Source: Spongiibacter thalassae (GTDB lineage Bacteria; Pseudomonadota; Gammaproteobacteria; Pseudomonadales; Spongiibacteraceae). From it: DNA of 64,000 nucleotides. Shown piece by piece: positions 33,674-42,642 of the stretch. The notes under the pieces were generated by a model. The model was not told where the DNA came from. It made no database searches and saw only the letters and a list, made by a program, of their open reading frames with translations. The position numbers and the translations under genes are program-made. The stretch covers positions 496,001 through 560,000 of the forward strand of contig NZ_JAAWWK010000001.1 in assembly GCF_012272835.1 (NCBI RefSeq), given 5' to 3'. Positions within the stretch are counted from its first letter, which is position 1; the number at the start of each line of letters is the position of its first letter.

Positions 33674-35686
33674 ATGACCAGCCAAGCCCCCATCATTGAT
33701 GTTGCCGCCAGCTTGCATCCCTCCGTGGACCCGCGGCCAATTATCATTGTCGGCACCGGGCCGGTGGGAATTCGTTGTGCAGAAGAATTGCTCAAGCGCG
33801 GCTGCCAGCGGGAAATCCTGCTGTTCGGCAATGAGCCCTGGGAACCCTACGACCGCATTCGCCTGTCGTCATTGCTGGCCGGAGAAGTGCGTCTGGAGTC
33901 ACTGCAAACTGCGCCGAACCTCGATCAGCAGGGCAGAGTGAACTGTCATTACAACTGCCCGATTGTCGGTATCGACCGCTATCAGCAGCGTATTCTCGAT
34001 GTGGAAGGGCGCCAATACAGCTATTCGGCACTGATCCTGGCGACGGGATCCCAGCCTTTCCTGCCAGGTATTCCCGGCATTGACGCCAAGCGGGTTTACA
34101 CCTTCCGCGACCTGAACGACACCCAGCAATTGATGGCCCGTTTGGCCACCGCTCGCCATGTGGTGGTCATCGGTGGTGGCCTGCTGGGACTGGAAACCGC
34201 ACGGGCAATGAGCCGCTGCGACACCAGAGTCACGGTGATCCAGCAGGCGGATCGGCTGATGAATCGACAACTGGACGGCGATGCGGCGGCATTGCTGGCC
34301 GAGAATATTCGCGCACAGGGGGTGGATGTGCTCCTTGGGGAAGGGGTACGCGAGGTGGTGTGCAATGATCAACGTGGCCGCCCTGAAGTCATCGGAGTGC
34401 GCCTGCGCAGTGGCCAGCTGCTGGACTGCGATACGGTGGTGGTGTCGGCGGGTATTCGGCCCAATATCGATCTTGCGCGCCGTTCAGGGCTTGTGGTGGG
34501 GCAGGGTATTGTCGTTGACGAGGGCCTGGCTACCAATGCGCCGAATATTCACGCCATTGGCGAATGTGCCGAGTTCCGTCAGCAACTGCACGGTCTGGTC
34601 GCACCGGGTTATGAGCAGGCAGCAGTGCTTGCCGCCAATCTTTGTGGTGAGCCGAGTCGCTACCTTGGCTCGGTGGCCGCGACCCAGCTGAAGGTCGTGG
34701 GCCTGCCGGTCTTCAGTATTGGTGAAACCGAGGGTGAAGGTCGTCGCTCCTGGCGTATTGCCGCCTGGCGATACCGCGATGCGGCCACAGGCTGCTATCG
34801 CAAAATTGTGTTGCGGCGTGGACGGATTGTCGGTGCTATCGGTGTCGGCGACTGGTCCGAGGTACGGCGGGTGCAGGCGGCAGTCAGCCGCGGCGACCGG
34901 GTTTCCTGGCTGCAAATCGCTCGTTTCAGTCGCAGCGGTATGCTGTGGGCCGAAGACGACGGTGCCGATGTGGCCAGTTGGCCAGCAACGGCCCTGATCT
35001 GTAATTGTCGCGGCGTCCAGCGCGGCCAATTGACGGCGCTGTATAAGGCGCTCGGAGATAAACAACAGGTGATTGCGCGCTGTGGAGCGTCGACGGTATG
35101 CGGTTCCTGTGCACCACTGGTGGCGGAACTGTGTGGTGAAAAGGCCGGAGCCCAAACCCTGCCAGTGCAACGCAAACTGTTGGCCAGTGGCGTGTTGGCG
35201 TTGCTCGTTGTCGCGCTACTGGCCGCGGTGCCACCTATCGACTTTGCCAGCACTGTGCAGGTGGATATCCCCTGGGATCGCCTGTGGTCAGATGGCCTGT
35301 ACAAGCAAATCAGTGGCTATGCCATTGTGGCGATGGTGGTGCTGGGCTTGTATCTCTCGGTAAACAAGCGGCTGTCGGCGCTGAGTTGGGGGCGCTTCTC
35401 CCTGTGGCGGCTGGTGCACACCCTTACCGGGCTGGCCGGCCTCGGGGTGCTGGTAGCCCACACCGGCCTGCGTCTGGGGGAAAATCTCAATGCGCTGCTG
35501 ATGATGAATTTTCTTCTGCTGGCATTGCTTGGTGCGGTGTCGGCGGGGGTGGTGGCCGCGGAGTCGCAGTTTAGTCCACGCTGGGGCAAGCGGCTGCGTC
35601 GGCTGTGTACCTGGGGGCACTTGTATCTGGCGTGGCCAATACCGGCCCTGCTCGGCCTGCATATTTTCTCGGTGTATTACTTCTGA
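33674..35686 (+). CDS. NirB-like FAD oxidoreductase fused to BFD [2Fe-2S] and a four-His membrane domain
   Basis: 670 aa. Residues 22-330 form a pyridine nucleotide-disulfide-type oxidoreductase: FAD motif GTGPVG (27-32), NAD(P) motif GGGLLG (167-172) and second FAD motif HAIGECAE. Residues 441-490 are a BFD-like [2Fe-2S] domain with CNC (443, 445) and CGSC (476, 479), as in the NirB large subunit, but the sirohaem domain is missing. Residues 503-670 are a membrane domain with about five helices and conserved-looking His582, His596, His649 and His663, compatible with two b-type haems. The stop overlaps the multihaem cytochrome gene (TGATG). Likely role: moving electrons from cytoplasmic NAD(P)H into the membrane. 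Confidence 0.82.
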   Translation: MTSQAPIIDVAASLHPSVDPRPIIIVGTGPVGIRCAEELLKRGCQREILLFGNEPWEPYDRIRLSSLLAGEVRLESLQTAPNLDQQGRVNCHYNCPIVGIDRYQQRILDVEGRQYSYSALILATGSQPFLPGIPGIDAKRVYTFRDLNDTQQLMARLATARHVVVIGGGLLGLETARAMSRCDTRVTVIQQADRLMNRQLDGDAAALLAENIRAQGVDVLLGEGVREVVCNDQRGRPEVIGVRLRSGQLLDCDTVVVSAGIRPNIDLARRSGLVVGQGIVVDEGLATNAPNIHAIGECAEFRQQLHGLVAPGYEQAAVLAANLCGEPSRYLGSVAATQLKVVGLPVFSIGETEGEGRRSWRIAAWRYRDAATGCYRKIVLRRGRIVGAIGVGDWSEVRRVQAAVSRGDRVSWLQIARFSRSGMLWAEDDGADVASWPATALICNCRGVQRGQLTALYKALGDKQQVIARCGASTVCGSCAPLVAELCGEKAGAQTLPVQRKLLASGVLALLVVALLAAVPPIDFASTVQVDIPWDRLWSDGLYKQISGYAIVAMVVLGLYLSVNKRLSALSWGRFSLWRLVHTLTGLAGLGVLVAHTGLRLGENLNALLMMNFLLLALLGAVSAGVVAAESQFSPRWGKRLRRLCTWGHLYLAWPIPALLGLHIFSVYYF

Positions 35687-37056
35687 TGGGCGGGCGTAGC
35701 AGTACGGGCACAGGCCCGCAGCGTGGTTTAGCCTGGCTATGGTGTGTCTGGGCGGTTGCCACTGTGGTGGGGCTGTTATGGTTTGTCTGGCCCTTGTTGG
35801 TGGATGAGCCGCCGGAACAGTTTCTGCCGGGTCCGACCAGCCACGGCCATCATCAGATCGAAATGGCATGCGGCGCCTGCCACAGCGACGCGTTTGGTGG
35901 CGGCGAGGTGCTGCAAAGCGCCTGTATCAGCTGTCATGGCGATGAGTTGAAAGCGGTGAGGGACTCCCACCCGAAGGCGAAATTTACCAACCCTCGCAAT
36001 GCCGATCGTATAGAGCAGCTGGATGCTCGCTACTGTGTGACCTGTCATGTTGAACACCAACCTGACAAAACCGAGCACATGGGTGTCACGATGCCCGAGG
36101 ACTTCTGCTACGAGTGCCATCAGGATGTCGCCGAGGTCCGACCCAGCCACGACGGCATGGGCTTCGACACCTGTGCCAGCTCCGGCTGCCACAATTTTCA
36201 CGACAACCAGGCGCTGTACGAAGACTTTCTGCTTGAACATGCCAGCGAGCCGATGTTCAAGGAGGTCGCCGCCATCGTCGCGAAGAACGCGCCGCAGTAT
36301 CACCGTCAGTTACCTCCGGTGACGGTGGCCGATGCCCCCGCGCAGATTGATTCGGCGCCGGAGGTGTTGAATGACTGGCAACACAGCGGTCATGCCCAGG
36401 CGGGGGTAAATTGCTCCTCCTGCCACGCCGACCCCGAAGCGGCAGCGGATGCGCTGAGTTGGGTGGCATCCCCCGATCACACCGTGTGCGCCAGCTGCCA
36501 CAGCGAAGAATCCCGCGGCTTTCTGGCCGGCAAGCACGGTATGCGTTTGGCTCAGGGCCTGCCTGCGATGACCGTTGCCGAGGCGCGAATTCCCATGCAT
36601 GCCGACAGCGCCCATCTGGAGTTGAGTTGCAACAGCTGCCATAGCCCCCACGCCTTTGATGTGCGGCGGGCCGCGGTGGACTCCTGTGTTGGCTGCCATA
36701 ACTCCAACCACGTGCAGAATTTTGCCAACTCTCCCCACGCGGGTCTGACAGAAAATCCGGCGCAGCCGGGCAGCGAGCAGGTCACCTGTGCAACCTGCCA
36801 CATGCCGCGCACCACCCTGCCAAACGGCCGGGTAGTGGTTGAGCACAATCAGAACGCCAACCTGCGGCCCAACGAAAAAATGCTGCGGGGGGTGTGTATG
36901 AACTGTCATTCGCTGAGCTTTTCCATCGACGCGCTGGCCGATCCGGCGCTGATCGACAGCAACTTCAAGGGGCGGCCCAGTGTACATATTCCCTCGGTGG
37001 ACATGGCAGTAGAGCGGGATAAAAACCGCGCAGTAAAACCGTCCTTGTACAACTAA
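35686..37056 (+). CDS. Undecahaem c-type cytochrome, membrane-anchored
   Basis: 456 aa from ATG at 35686, overlapping the preceding stop. One N-terminal helix (about 16-36, WLWCVWAVATVVGLLWFVW) acts as uncleaved anchor, and the rest is periplasmic. I count ten CxxCH motifs (CGACH, CISCH, CVTCH, CYECH, CSSCH, CASCH, CNSCH, CVGCH, CATCH, CMNCH) plus one CX4CH (CASSGCH), so up to 11 haems. The spacing and NrfB/cytochrome c3-type repeats suggest an electron conduit, but no family-specific active site (such as CxxCK of NrfA) is seen. Confidence 0.85.
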   Translation: MGGRSSTGTGPQRGLAWLWCVWAVATVVGLLWFVWPLLVDEPPEQFLPGPTSHGHHQIEMACGACHSDAFGGGEVLQSACISCHGDELKAVRDSHPKAKFTNPRNADRIEQLDARYCVTCHVEHQPDKTEHMGVTMPEDFCYECHQDVAEVRPSHDGMGFDTCASSGCHNFHDNQALYEDFLLEHASEPMFKEVAAIVAKNAPQYHRQLPPVTVADAPAQIDSAPEVLNDWQHSGHAQAGVNCSSCHADPEAAADALSWVASPDHTVCASCHSEESRGFLAGKHGMRLAQGLPAMTVAEARIPMHADSAHLELSCNSCHSPHAFDVRRAAVDSCVGCHNSNHVQNFANSPHAGLTENPAQPGSEQVTCATCHMPRTTLPNGRVVVEHNQNANLRPNEKMLRGVCMNCHSLSFSIDALADPALIDSNFKGRPSVHIPSVDMAVERDKNRAVKPSLYN

Positions 37057-37146
37057 GCGTGTGAGGAGGGAGGTTAATAAAAACGGCGACAGCAGTAGTA
37101 AATCGAGAGTGGTATTGAGCAGTATTAAATCAATCAGGAGAGAGTG

Positions 37147-37710
37147 ATGAAAAAATTAGTGGCGGCATTACCCCTGTGTCTGGTGATGGTCGGTTGTGGC
37201 GGCGAAGCCAAACAGAGTGGGATCGAACCCAAGGTCTACACCGATTCCCTGTTCGCAGTGATGAAGGCGGATCGCACCAACTACACCAAAATGATTATCA
37301 AGCGATTGGGGCCAGCTGGCGCATCGGCCATTGTTCCCGACGAACACTGGGAAGACAAACCCAATGGCGCGCCGCTGCCGGCCCAGATGTTTCGCTACGG
37401 CGCAGAAGCGGTGGCGGAGATGACCAGCGACTTCAGCTACAGCCTGCAATCGCTGTGGCCGGTGAATTCCCAGAACGGGCCGCGAACCGAAGTGGAAAAG
37501 GTGGGACTGACCTATATCAACGATAACCCCGGAGAAAACTTCTATGGCGAAGAGGAGCTGGGCGGCGTGAAGTACTTCACCGCGGTCTACCCCGATGTTG
37601 CAGTTGCCGCGCCCTGTGTTGATTGCCACAACGGCCACAAGGACACCCCGCGCACCGATTTCAAATTGGGCGATGTTATGGGCGGAGTGGTAATTCGCGT
37701 ACCCATGTAA
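37147..37710 (+). CDS. Tll0287-like (DUF3365) c-haem lipoprotein
   Basis: 187 aa from ATG at 37147, with AGGAG six bases upstream; a GTG directly before it is a less likely start. The signal peptide ends in MVGC (lipobox), giving a lipoprotein. The mature part has the DUF3365/Tll0287 haem-sensor fold pattern (VKYFTAVYPDVAVAAPCVDCHNGH), with a single CVDCH haem site near the C-terminus. Such domains bind c-type haem and occur as sensors or small redox proteins. Member of the cytochrome operon. Confidence 0.82.
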   Translation: MKKLVAALPLCLVMVGCGGEAKQSGIEPKVYTDSLFAVMKADRTNYTKMIIKRLGPAGASAIVPDEHWEDKPNGAPLPAQMFRYGAEAVAEMTSDFSYSLQSLWPVNSQNGPRTEVEKVGLTYINDNPGENFYGEEELGGVKYFTAVYPDVAVAAPCVDCHNGHKDTPRTDFKLGDVMGGVVIRVPM

Positions 37711-37735
37711 ACGCCACTTGTCGGGGGCAGCAGCA

Positions 37736-38056
37736 ATGAAAGGGATCAGTGTAATCACTCTGGTGTTGGCAACGGTGCTCAGCGGTTGTGCTGAGGACCC
37801 ACGGCTGGCTCTCGGCGAGGAGGTGTATCGCCAGAACTGTAAAGTGTGCCACGCCCAGGGCATTAACGGTGCACCCATACTGGGTAACAGCAAAATGTGG
37901 GGCCCCCGCCTGGGACAGAGCCACGAGGAGCTGTTGTCCCATGCCCTGTCGGGCTACGGGTTGATGCCCGCCAAGGGCGGCAAAACCCATTTGACTGATG
38001 AACAGGTGTCAAACGCGATTTTTTATATGACATCCCAAGTGGAAATAAGTAACTGA
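37736..38056 (+). CDS. Small class I c-type cytochrome lipoprotein (c5-like)
   Basis: 106 aa from ATG at 37736. The signal peptide ends in the lipobox VLSGC. The mature part is a monohaem cytochrome: CKVCH haem site, GAPILGN and a distal methionine in GYGLMPAKGG, as in cytochrome c5. It would carry electrons between the multihaem protein and a terminal partner in the periplasm. 25 bp after the Tll0287-like gene and 11 bp before the globin gene. Confidence 0.88.
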   Translation: MKGISVITLVLATVLSGCAEDPRLALGEEVYRQNCKVCHAQGINGAPILGNSKMWGPRLGQSHEELLSHALSGYGLMPAKGGKTHLTDEQVSNAIFYMTSQVEISN

Positions 38057-38067
38057 ACGCTGAGGAA

Positions 38068-38499
38068 ATGATGATGACCCCGGAACAGAAAAACCTGGTA
38101 CAGGAAAGTTTTGAAAAAGTCGCGCCGATCTCCGAGCAGGCCGCGGCGATCTTTTACGGCAAGCTGTTTGAGCTGGACCCCAGCCTCAAGCCCATGTTCA
38201 AAGGTGATATCGAGGAGCAGGGTCGCAAGCTGATGACCATGCTGGGTACGGCGGTTCGCTCCCTCGACAATCTGGAAGGACTGGTACCTGTGGTGCAAAA
38301 GCTCGGCGTGCGCCATGTGGGCTACGGCGTGAAAACCAGCCACTACGCCACAGTGGGTACGGCCCTGCTGGACACCCTGGCCGCCGGGCTTGGCGAGGAC
38401 TTTACTCCAGAGGTCAAAGAGGCGTGGACGGTGGTGTATGGCGTATTGTCCAGCACGATGATTGCCGCTGCTGACGAGGCGATGAACGCCAAGGCCTGA
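38068..38499 (+). CDS. Single-domain globin (bacterial haemoglobin)
   Basis: 143 aa; three consecutive ATGs (38068, 38071, 38074), of which the later ones are better spaced from GAGGA. One globin domain: MTPEQKNLVQESFEKVAPISEQAAAIFYGKLF, proximal His83 in LGVRHVGYGVKTSHY and a C-terminal helix. There is no flavin reductase domain, so it is of the Vitreoscilla-type single-domain class. Those bind O2 or NO. Encoded last in the redox operon, which hints at an NO- or O2-related task for the whole cluster. Confidence 0.88.
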   Translation: MMMTPEQKNLVQESFEKVAPISEQAAAIFYGKLFELDPSLKPMFKGDIEEQGRKLMTMLGTAVRSLDNLEGLVPVVQKLGVRHVGYGVKTSHYATVGTALLDTLAAGLGEDFTPEVKEAWTVVYGVLSSTMIAAADEAMNAKA

Positions 38500-38731
38500 G
38501 CCGGCATTTGGCGCTGCGGCTGGCGAGATCGCCCCCCGACTCGCGGTTGCAGCGCCTGTTTTTACGATACCGGACATCGTCGGCCCGATTGGTGTTCTCT
38601 GTGCTCTTATCCCTTGTCCCTGCCTGTTACTGATTCCTCTTCGCCGGATTTCGGCTACCCTGTATCTGAGCTGCGGCACCGGGGATTACCTGCCCGATGC
38701 AATGTCGCCGCGCCGGTATACGGGGGAGCAT

Positions 38732-39604
38732 GTGAAGACTCAGAAGAAGAAACAGCGTCGGTGGTCATACAGCACTCCGGGATGGTTGAGTGTGTGGGGC
38801 CTGTGGCTGATGGTAGCGAATCCAGGGCAGGCCGAAAGCCTGCCTAAATGGGAGTTGGGAGCGGGAATAGCGGCCTTTAGCCTGCCGGATTACCCCGGCG
38901 CAGACCAGCAGACTGAGTACGTATGGCCAATACCCTACGTCGTGTATCGCGGTGAATACCTGCGCGCCGGACGCGGCGGCTTGCGCGGCATGCTGTACCG
39001 AGGTTCCCACCTTGAGCTGGATGTGTCTACCGGTGGCAGCCTGCCGGTGAACAGTGATGACAACGAGGCCCGTCGCGGCATGGAAGACCTCGACCCAAGC
39101 TTTGAACTGGGGCCGTCACTGCGGGTGAAATTTATCGACGATGAAGACCGCCAATTTCAGCTGCGCTTGAACGCCCGGGCGCTGGTGTCGGTGGAAGATA
39201 CCTTGAAACTGGGTTATCAGGGCTGGCTATTGAACCCTGAGCTACGCTGGATCAGCCAGCTCGGCGAAGGCTTGCAGGTCGACGGCATTTTGCAATGGCG
39301 CTACGGCAGCCGGGGTTACCACGATCACTTTTATACGGTGACCGACAAAGACGCCCTGCCAGAGCGCCCGGCCTATCAGGCTGAGCGGGGCCACAGCGGC
39401 TACGGTGCCGGGTTTTCACTGCGCTGGCAGCCTGACCGCGACTGGCGCTGGAGTGTGGGTTATCGTTACTTCGACCTCCACAATGTGGCCTTCGACGACA
39501 GCCCGCTGTTTCGCCAGAACCACGGGCACTACCTCTTTCTGTCCTTTTCCCGAACACTGTGGCGCTCTCAGCGAATGGTGAGCGAACCTGTCAGTGAACT
39601 GTAA
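38732..39604 (+). CDS. MipA/OmpV family outer-membrane protein
   Basis: About 290 aa from GTG at 38732, chosen because GGGGGAG lies 4-5 bases upstream and the product then begins with a signal peptide (charged start, hydrophobic SVWGLWLMVA, cleavage near GQAES). An ATG at 38702 in the same frame is the alternative. The mature protein shows the MipA/OmpV barrel pattern: WELGAGIAAFSLPDYPGADQ, YRGEYLRAGRGGLRG, and the aromatic end YLFLSFSRTLWRS. Function in this family ranges from murein-enzyme scaffolding to porin. Confidence 0.85.
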   Translation: MKTQKKKQRRWSYSTPGWLSVWGLWLMVANPGQAESLPKWELGAGIAAFSLPDYPGADQQTEYVWPIPYVVYRGEYLRAGRGGLRGMLYRGSHLELDVSTGGSLPVNSDDNEARRGMEDLDPSFELGPSLRVKFIDDEDRQFQLRLNARALVSVEDTLKLGYQGWLLNPELRWISQLGEGLQVDGILQWRYGSRGYHDHFYTVTDKDALPERPAYQAERGHSGYGAGFSLRWQPDRDWRWSVGYRYFDLHNVAFDDSPLFRQNHGHYLFLSFSRTLWRSQRMVSEPVSEL

Positions 39605-39704
39605 CAGGGCTGACCGGCCACAAAATTAGAGTTCCTGTTCGGCTATCGGTAAGATACGCGGGTGCTACGGTCAACCGTGACCCTTGGCCTCGATGGGAGC
39701 AGAC

Positions 39705-40211
39705 ATGGCCATAGATTATGACGAATTCCGTCGCTTTATGGATGTGATGATTACATCCAATAAAGGCGATCATTTTAATACCCTGGGCCTGCGGGTGGAG
39801 CGCGTCGATCAGCGCGGAGTGTGCATGTCGATGGGTTATGCCGAGGGATTGATCGGCGACCCGGAAACCGGGGTAATTCACGGCGGTGCGATTACCGCGT
39901 TGCTGGACACCTGTAGCGGCTTTGCCGCGGCCACCGCCCTGGATGACCTCGGCATGACCCCTACCATCGACTTGCGCATCGACTATATGCGCCCTGCCAC
40001 CGTGGGGAGGATGGTCTACGCCGACGCCGAAGTGTACCGAGTGACCGAGTCGGTTATTTTCACCCGTGGTATTGCCCATCACGGCGACTTCGAACGACCG
40101 ATCGCGGCGTCGGTGGGAAATTTTTTTCGGCTTGAGTCTTCAACCTTTGACGAGCTGCGCCGGGAATTTCGCGAGAGCCAGCGACAGCACAGGGAGAATG
40201 GCCGTGGATAA
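39705..40211 (+). CDS. PaaI-type hotdog thioesterase 1
   Basis: 168 aa from ATG at 39705 with GGGAG upstream. The hotdog fold of the PaaI/YigI kind is seen in VIHGGAITALLDTCSGFAAA, where the conserved HGG precedes the catalytic acidic residue Asp, and PTIDLRIDYMRPA. Such enzymes hydrolyse acyl-CoA thioesters. Its end overlaps the start of a second thioesterase by 8 bp, an arrangement that suggests the pair works together. Confidence 0.86.
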   Translation: MAIDYDEFRRFMDVMITSNKGDHFNTLGLRVERVDQRGVCMSMGYAEGLIGDPETGVIHGGAITALLDTCSGFAAATALDDLGMTPTIDLRIDYMRPATVGRMVYADAEVYRVTESVIFTRGIAHHGDFERPIAASVGNFFRLESSTFDELRREFRESQRQHRENGRG

Positions 40212-40611
40212 GGCGAATTTACTCAAATTGCTCGACCGTGTTCCCTACGCCAAAACCCTCGGCATTCAACTCACCGGCGATCCCGAGCGCTGCCTGCTGC
40301 CCGCAAGGAAAAGCAATATCGGCAACCCCACCTTGCCCGCCCTGCACGGGGGGGCCATCGCCGGGTTTATGGAACTGTCGGCGATGAGCCTGGTATTGCA
40401 GCACACCGACGCCGAACGGGTGCCGAAGGTGGTGGATTACAGTGTGGATTACGTCCGCGCGGGTAAATTCTGCGACACCCACTCCCGCTGTGAGCTGGTG
40501 TACCTGGGCCGGCGCATGATTAACGTGCGGGTTTCCGCCTGGCAGGAGGATGAAGCCTCGCCCATTGCGATGGCGCGGGTGCAGTTTTTACTGAAGGACA
40601 CGCCCTGGTGA
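40204..40611 (+). CDS. PaaI-type hotdog thioesterase 2
   Basis: About 135 aa from GTG at 40204, seven bases after AGGGAG; an ATG at 40198 would sit too close to that site. The fold pattern is PALHGGAIAGFMELSAMSLVL then VVDYSVDYVRAGKFCDTHSRCELV. The conserved HGG is kept, while the usual downstream acidic residue is Glu rather than Asp. It overlaps thioesterase 1 and the following flavoprotein gene (GTGA), so all three are co-translated. Confidence 0.84.
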   Translation: MDKANLLKLLDRVPYAKTLGIQLTGDPERCLLPARKSNIGNPTLPALHGGAIAGFMELSAMSLVLQHTDAERVPKVVDYSVDYVRAGKFCDTHSRCELVYLGRRMINVRVSAWQEDEASPIAMARVQFLLKDTPW

Positions 40612-41867
40612 CCTTGCACGGCAAAACCGCTCAGATTATTGGTGGTGGCCCTGCGGGGCTGATGGCGGCAGAGCAATTGGCCGGGGCCGGCGTTAAGGTG
40701 GCGGTGTACGATGCGATGCCATCGCTGGGCCGAAAATTTCTGCGGGCCGGTATCGGCGGCCTGAATATCACCCACAGCGAAGACCAACAACGCTTTCTGT
40801 CCCGTTTTGGCGAGCGCCAAGGGGAACTGGAGCCGCTGCTGGCCCGGTTCGATAGCGCGGCCCTGCAACAGTGGTGCGAAACCCTTGGTGTGACCACCTT
40901 TGTGGGTAGCTCCGGGCGGGTGTTTCCGCTGGAAAAAAAGGCCGCCCCGTTACTGCGCCGGTGGTTGGCGCGATTGCGCGCGACGAATGTCAGTTTTTAT
41001 CCCCGCCACCGCATGGTCGGCTGGAACGACAATGGTGACTGCGTGTTTGACCACCGCGGCCAACAGATCGCTACCAGGGCCGATGTCACGGTATTTGCCA
41101 CGGGTGGCAGCAGCTGGTCGGCTCTCGGGTCAGACGGGCAATGGCTGTCCTTGTTTGAACGCAGGGCGATTGCCTGCGCGCCCTTTAAACCGAGTAATTG
41201 CGGCTTTAACTACTCCTGGCCTGAGCCGCTGATGGCGGAGCATTATGGCCGTCCCTTGAAAAACATCGGCCTCTCTGTGGAGGGTGACGGTGAGCACCGC
41301 CAGCGGGAGGTAAAACAGGGCGACGCCCTGATTAGCCACTATGGCATCGAAGGCAGTCTGGTCTACACCGTCTCGGCGGCGATCCGTGACCAGATAGACG
41401 CCGGGGGCGCTGCGACAGTGTATTGGGATCTGTTGCCGGGCAGCAGCAGCGAAAAAATCAATGCTGTTTTCAGCGGGCGCAAGGCCGGCGAATCGGTGTC
41501 CAACACCCTGCGCAAGCTCGGTATCAAGGGTGCCAAAGCCGCACTGCTGAAGTCGCTGAGCAGCAAAGCGCAAATGCAGGATACCGCCAGTCTGGCCGCG
41601 CTGTTAAAGCGTTTGCCGCAAACCTTGACCAGCTATCGGCCCATCGACGAGGCGATCAGTACGGCGGGTGGTGTGTGTTTCAGCGCCGTTGATGACCACC
41701 TGATGATAAGGTCTGCCCCCGGCTATTTCTGCGCCGGTGAAATGCTCGACTGGGAGGCGCCGACAGGAGGCTATTTGTTAACGGCATGCTATGCAACAGG
41801 GTATGTGGCGGGCTGCGGCGCGGTGGCCTACCTGACAGATTCAGCGGCGGCAAAGGGGCGCGCTTAG
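40608..41867 (+). CDS. BaiN-like / TIGR03862 family FAD-dependent oxidoreductase
   Basis: 419 aa, GTG start overlapping thioesterase 2. The N-terminal FAD-binding motif is IIGGGPAGLMAAEQLAGAG (residues 6-24), followed by RKFLRAGIGGLNITHSE, the HI0933/BaiN family signature. The C-terminal FAD motif is YFCAGEMLDWEAPTGGYLL. The close relatives form TIGR03862, a flavoprotein group of unknown substrate. Linkage to two thioesterases is interesting but does not define a reaction. Confidence 0.85.
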   Translation: MTLHGKTAQIIGGGPAGLMAAEQLAGAGVKVAVYDAMPSLGRKFLRAGIGGLNITHSEDQQRFLSRFGERQGELEPLLARFDSAALQQWCETLGVTTFVGSSGRVFPLEKKAAPLLRRWLARLRATNVSFYPRHRMVGWNDNGDCVFDHRGQQIATRADVTVFATGGSSWSALGSDGQWLSLFERRAIACAPFKPSNCGFNYSWPEPLMAEHYGRPLKNIGLSVEGDGEHRQREVKQGDALISHYGIEGSLVYTVSAAIRDQIDAGGAATVYWDLLPGSSSEKINAVFSGRKAGESVSNTLRKLGIKGAKAALLKSLSSKAQMQDTASLAALLKRLPQTLTSYRPIDEAISTAGGVCFSAVDDHLMIRSAPGYFCAGEMLDWEAPTGGYLLTACYATGYVAGCGAVAYLTDSAAAKGRA

Positions 41868-41888
41868 GTGGTGGCCGGATACGGCACG

Positions 41889-42234
41889 CTACTTAAATAC
41901 CATGGGGCTGGCTTCAAGGGTATTGCTGTCGATGAGTTGGTTCAGCTCGTTCATGCGCTGGGCGATGGCCTGCCGACATTCCGGGGTCAACGAGCCTCTA
42001 TCCAGCAGTTCCTCAATGCAGTAGGTCAGCGCAGCAACTTGCTCAACCCCCAGGGTTGATGAGGTGCCCGCGATGGCATGGAGCTTTCGCTGCATGTTTT
42101 TGATGGTGATCTCGTCCTCGCCGGTGAGTTGCAGCGACTGCCAATCCTGATTGACCGGTGCGATTTTGATGGGCAGCTTGGCGATGTAATCCCGCTGTAG
42201 TTGCGCGAGCTGGACGTTCACCTCCTGTTTTATA

Positions 42235-42251
<17 letters not shown>
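41889..42251 (-). CDS. Stand-alone Hpt phosphotransfer protein
   Basis: 120 aa from ATG at 42251. An all-helical Hpt domain with the phospho-acceptor His58 in KLHAIAGTSSTLG. The start overlaps the end of the response regulator gene by 17 bp. Together with the upstream kinase and receiver it completes a His-Asp-His relay encoded in one operon. The final receiver that accepts the phosphate is not in this operon. Confidence 0.85.
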
Positions 42252-42634
<383 letters not shown>

Positions 42635-42642
<8 letters not shown>

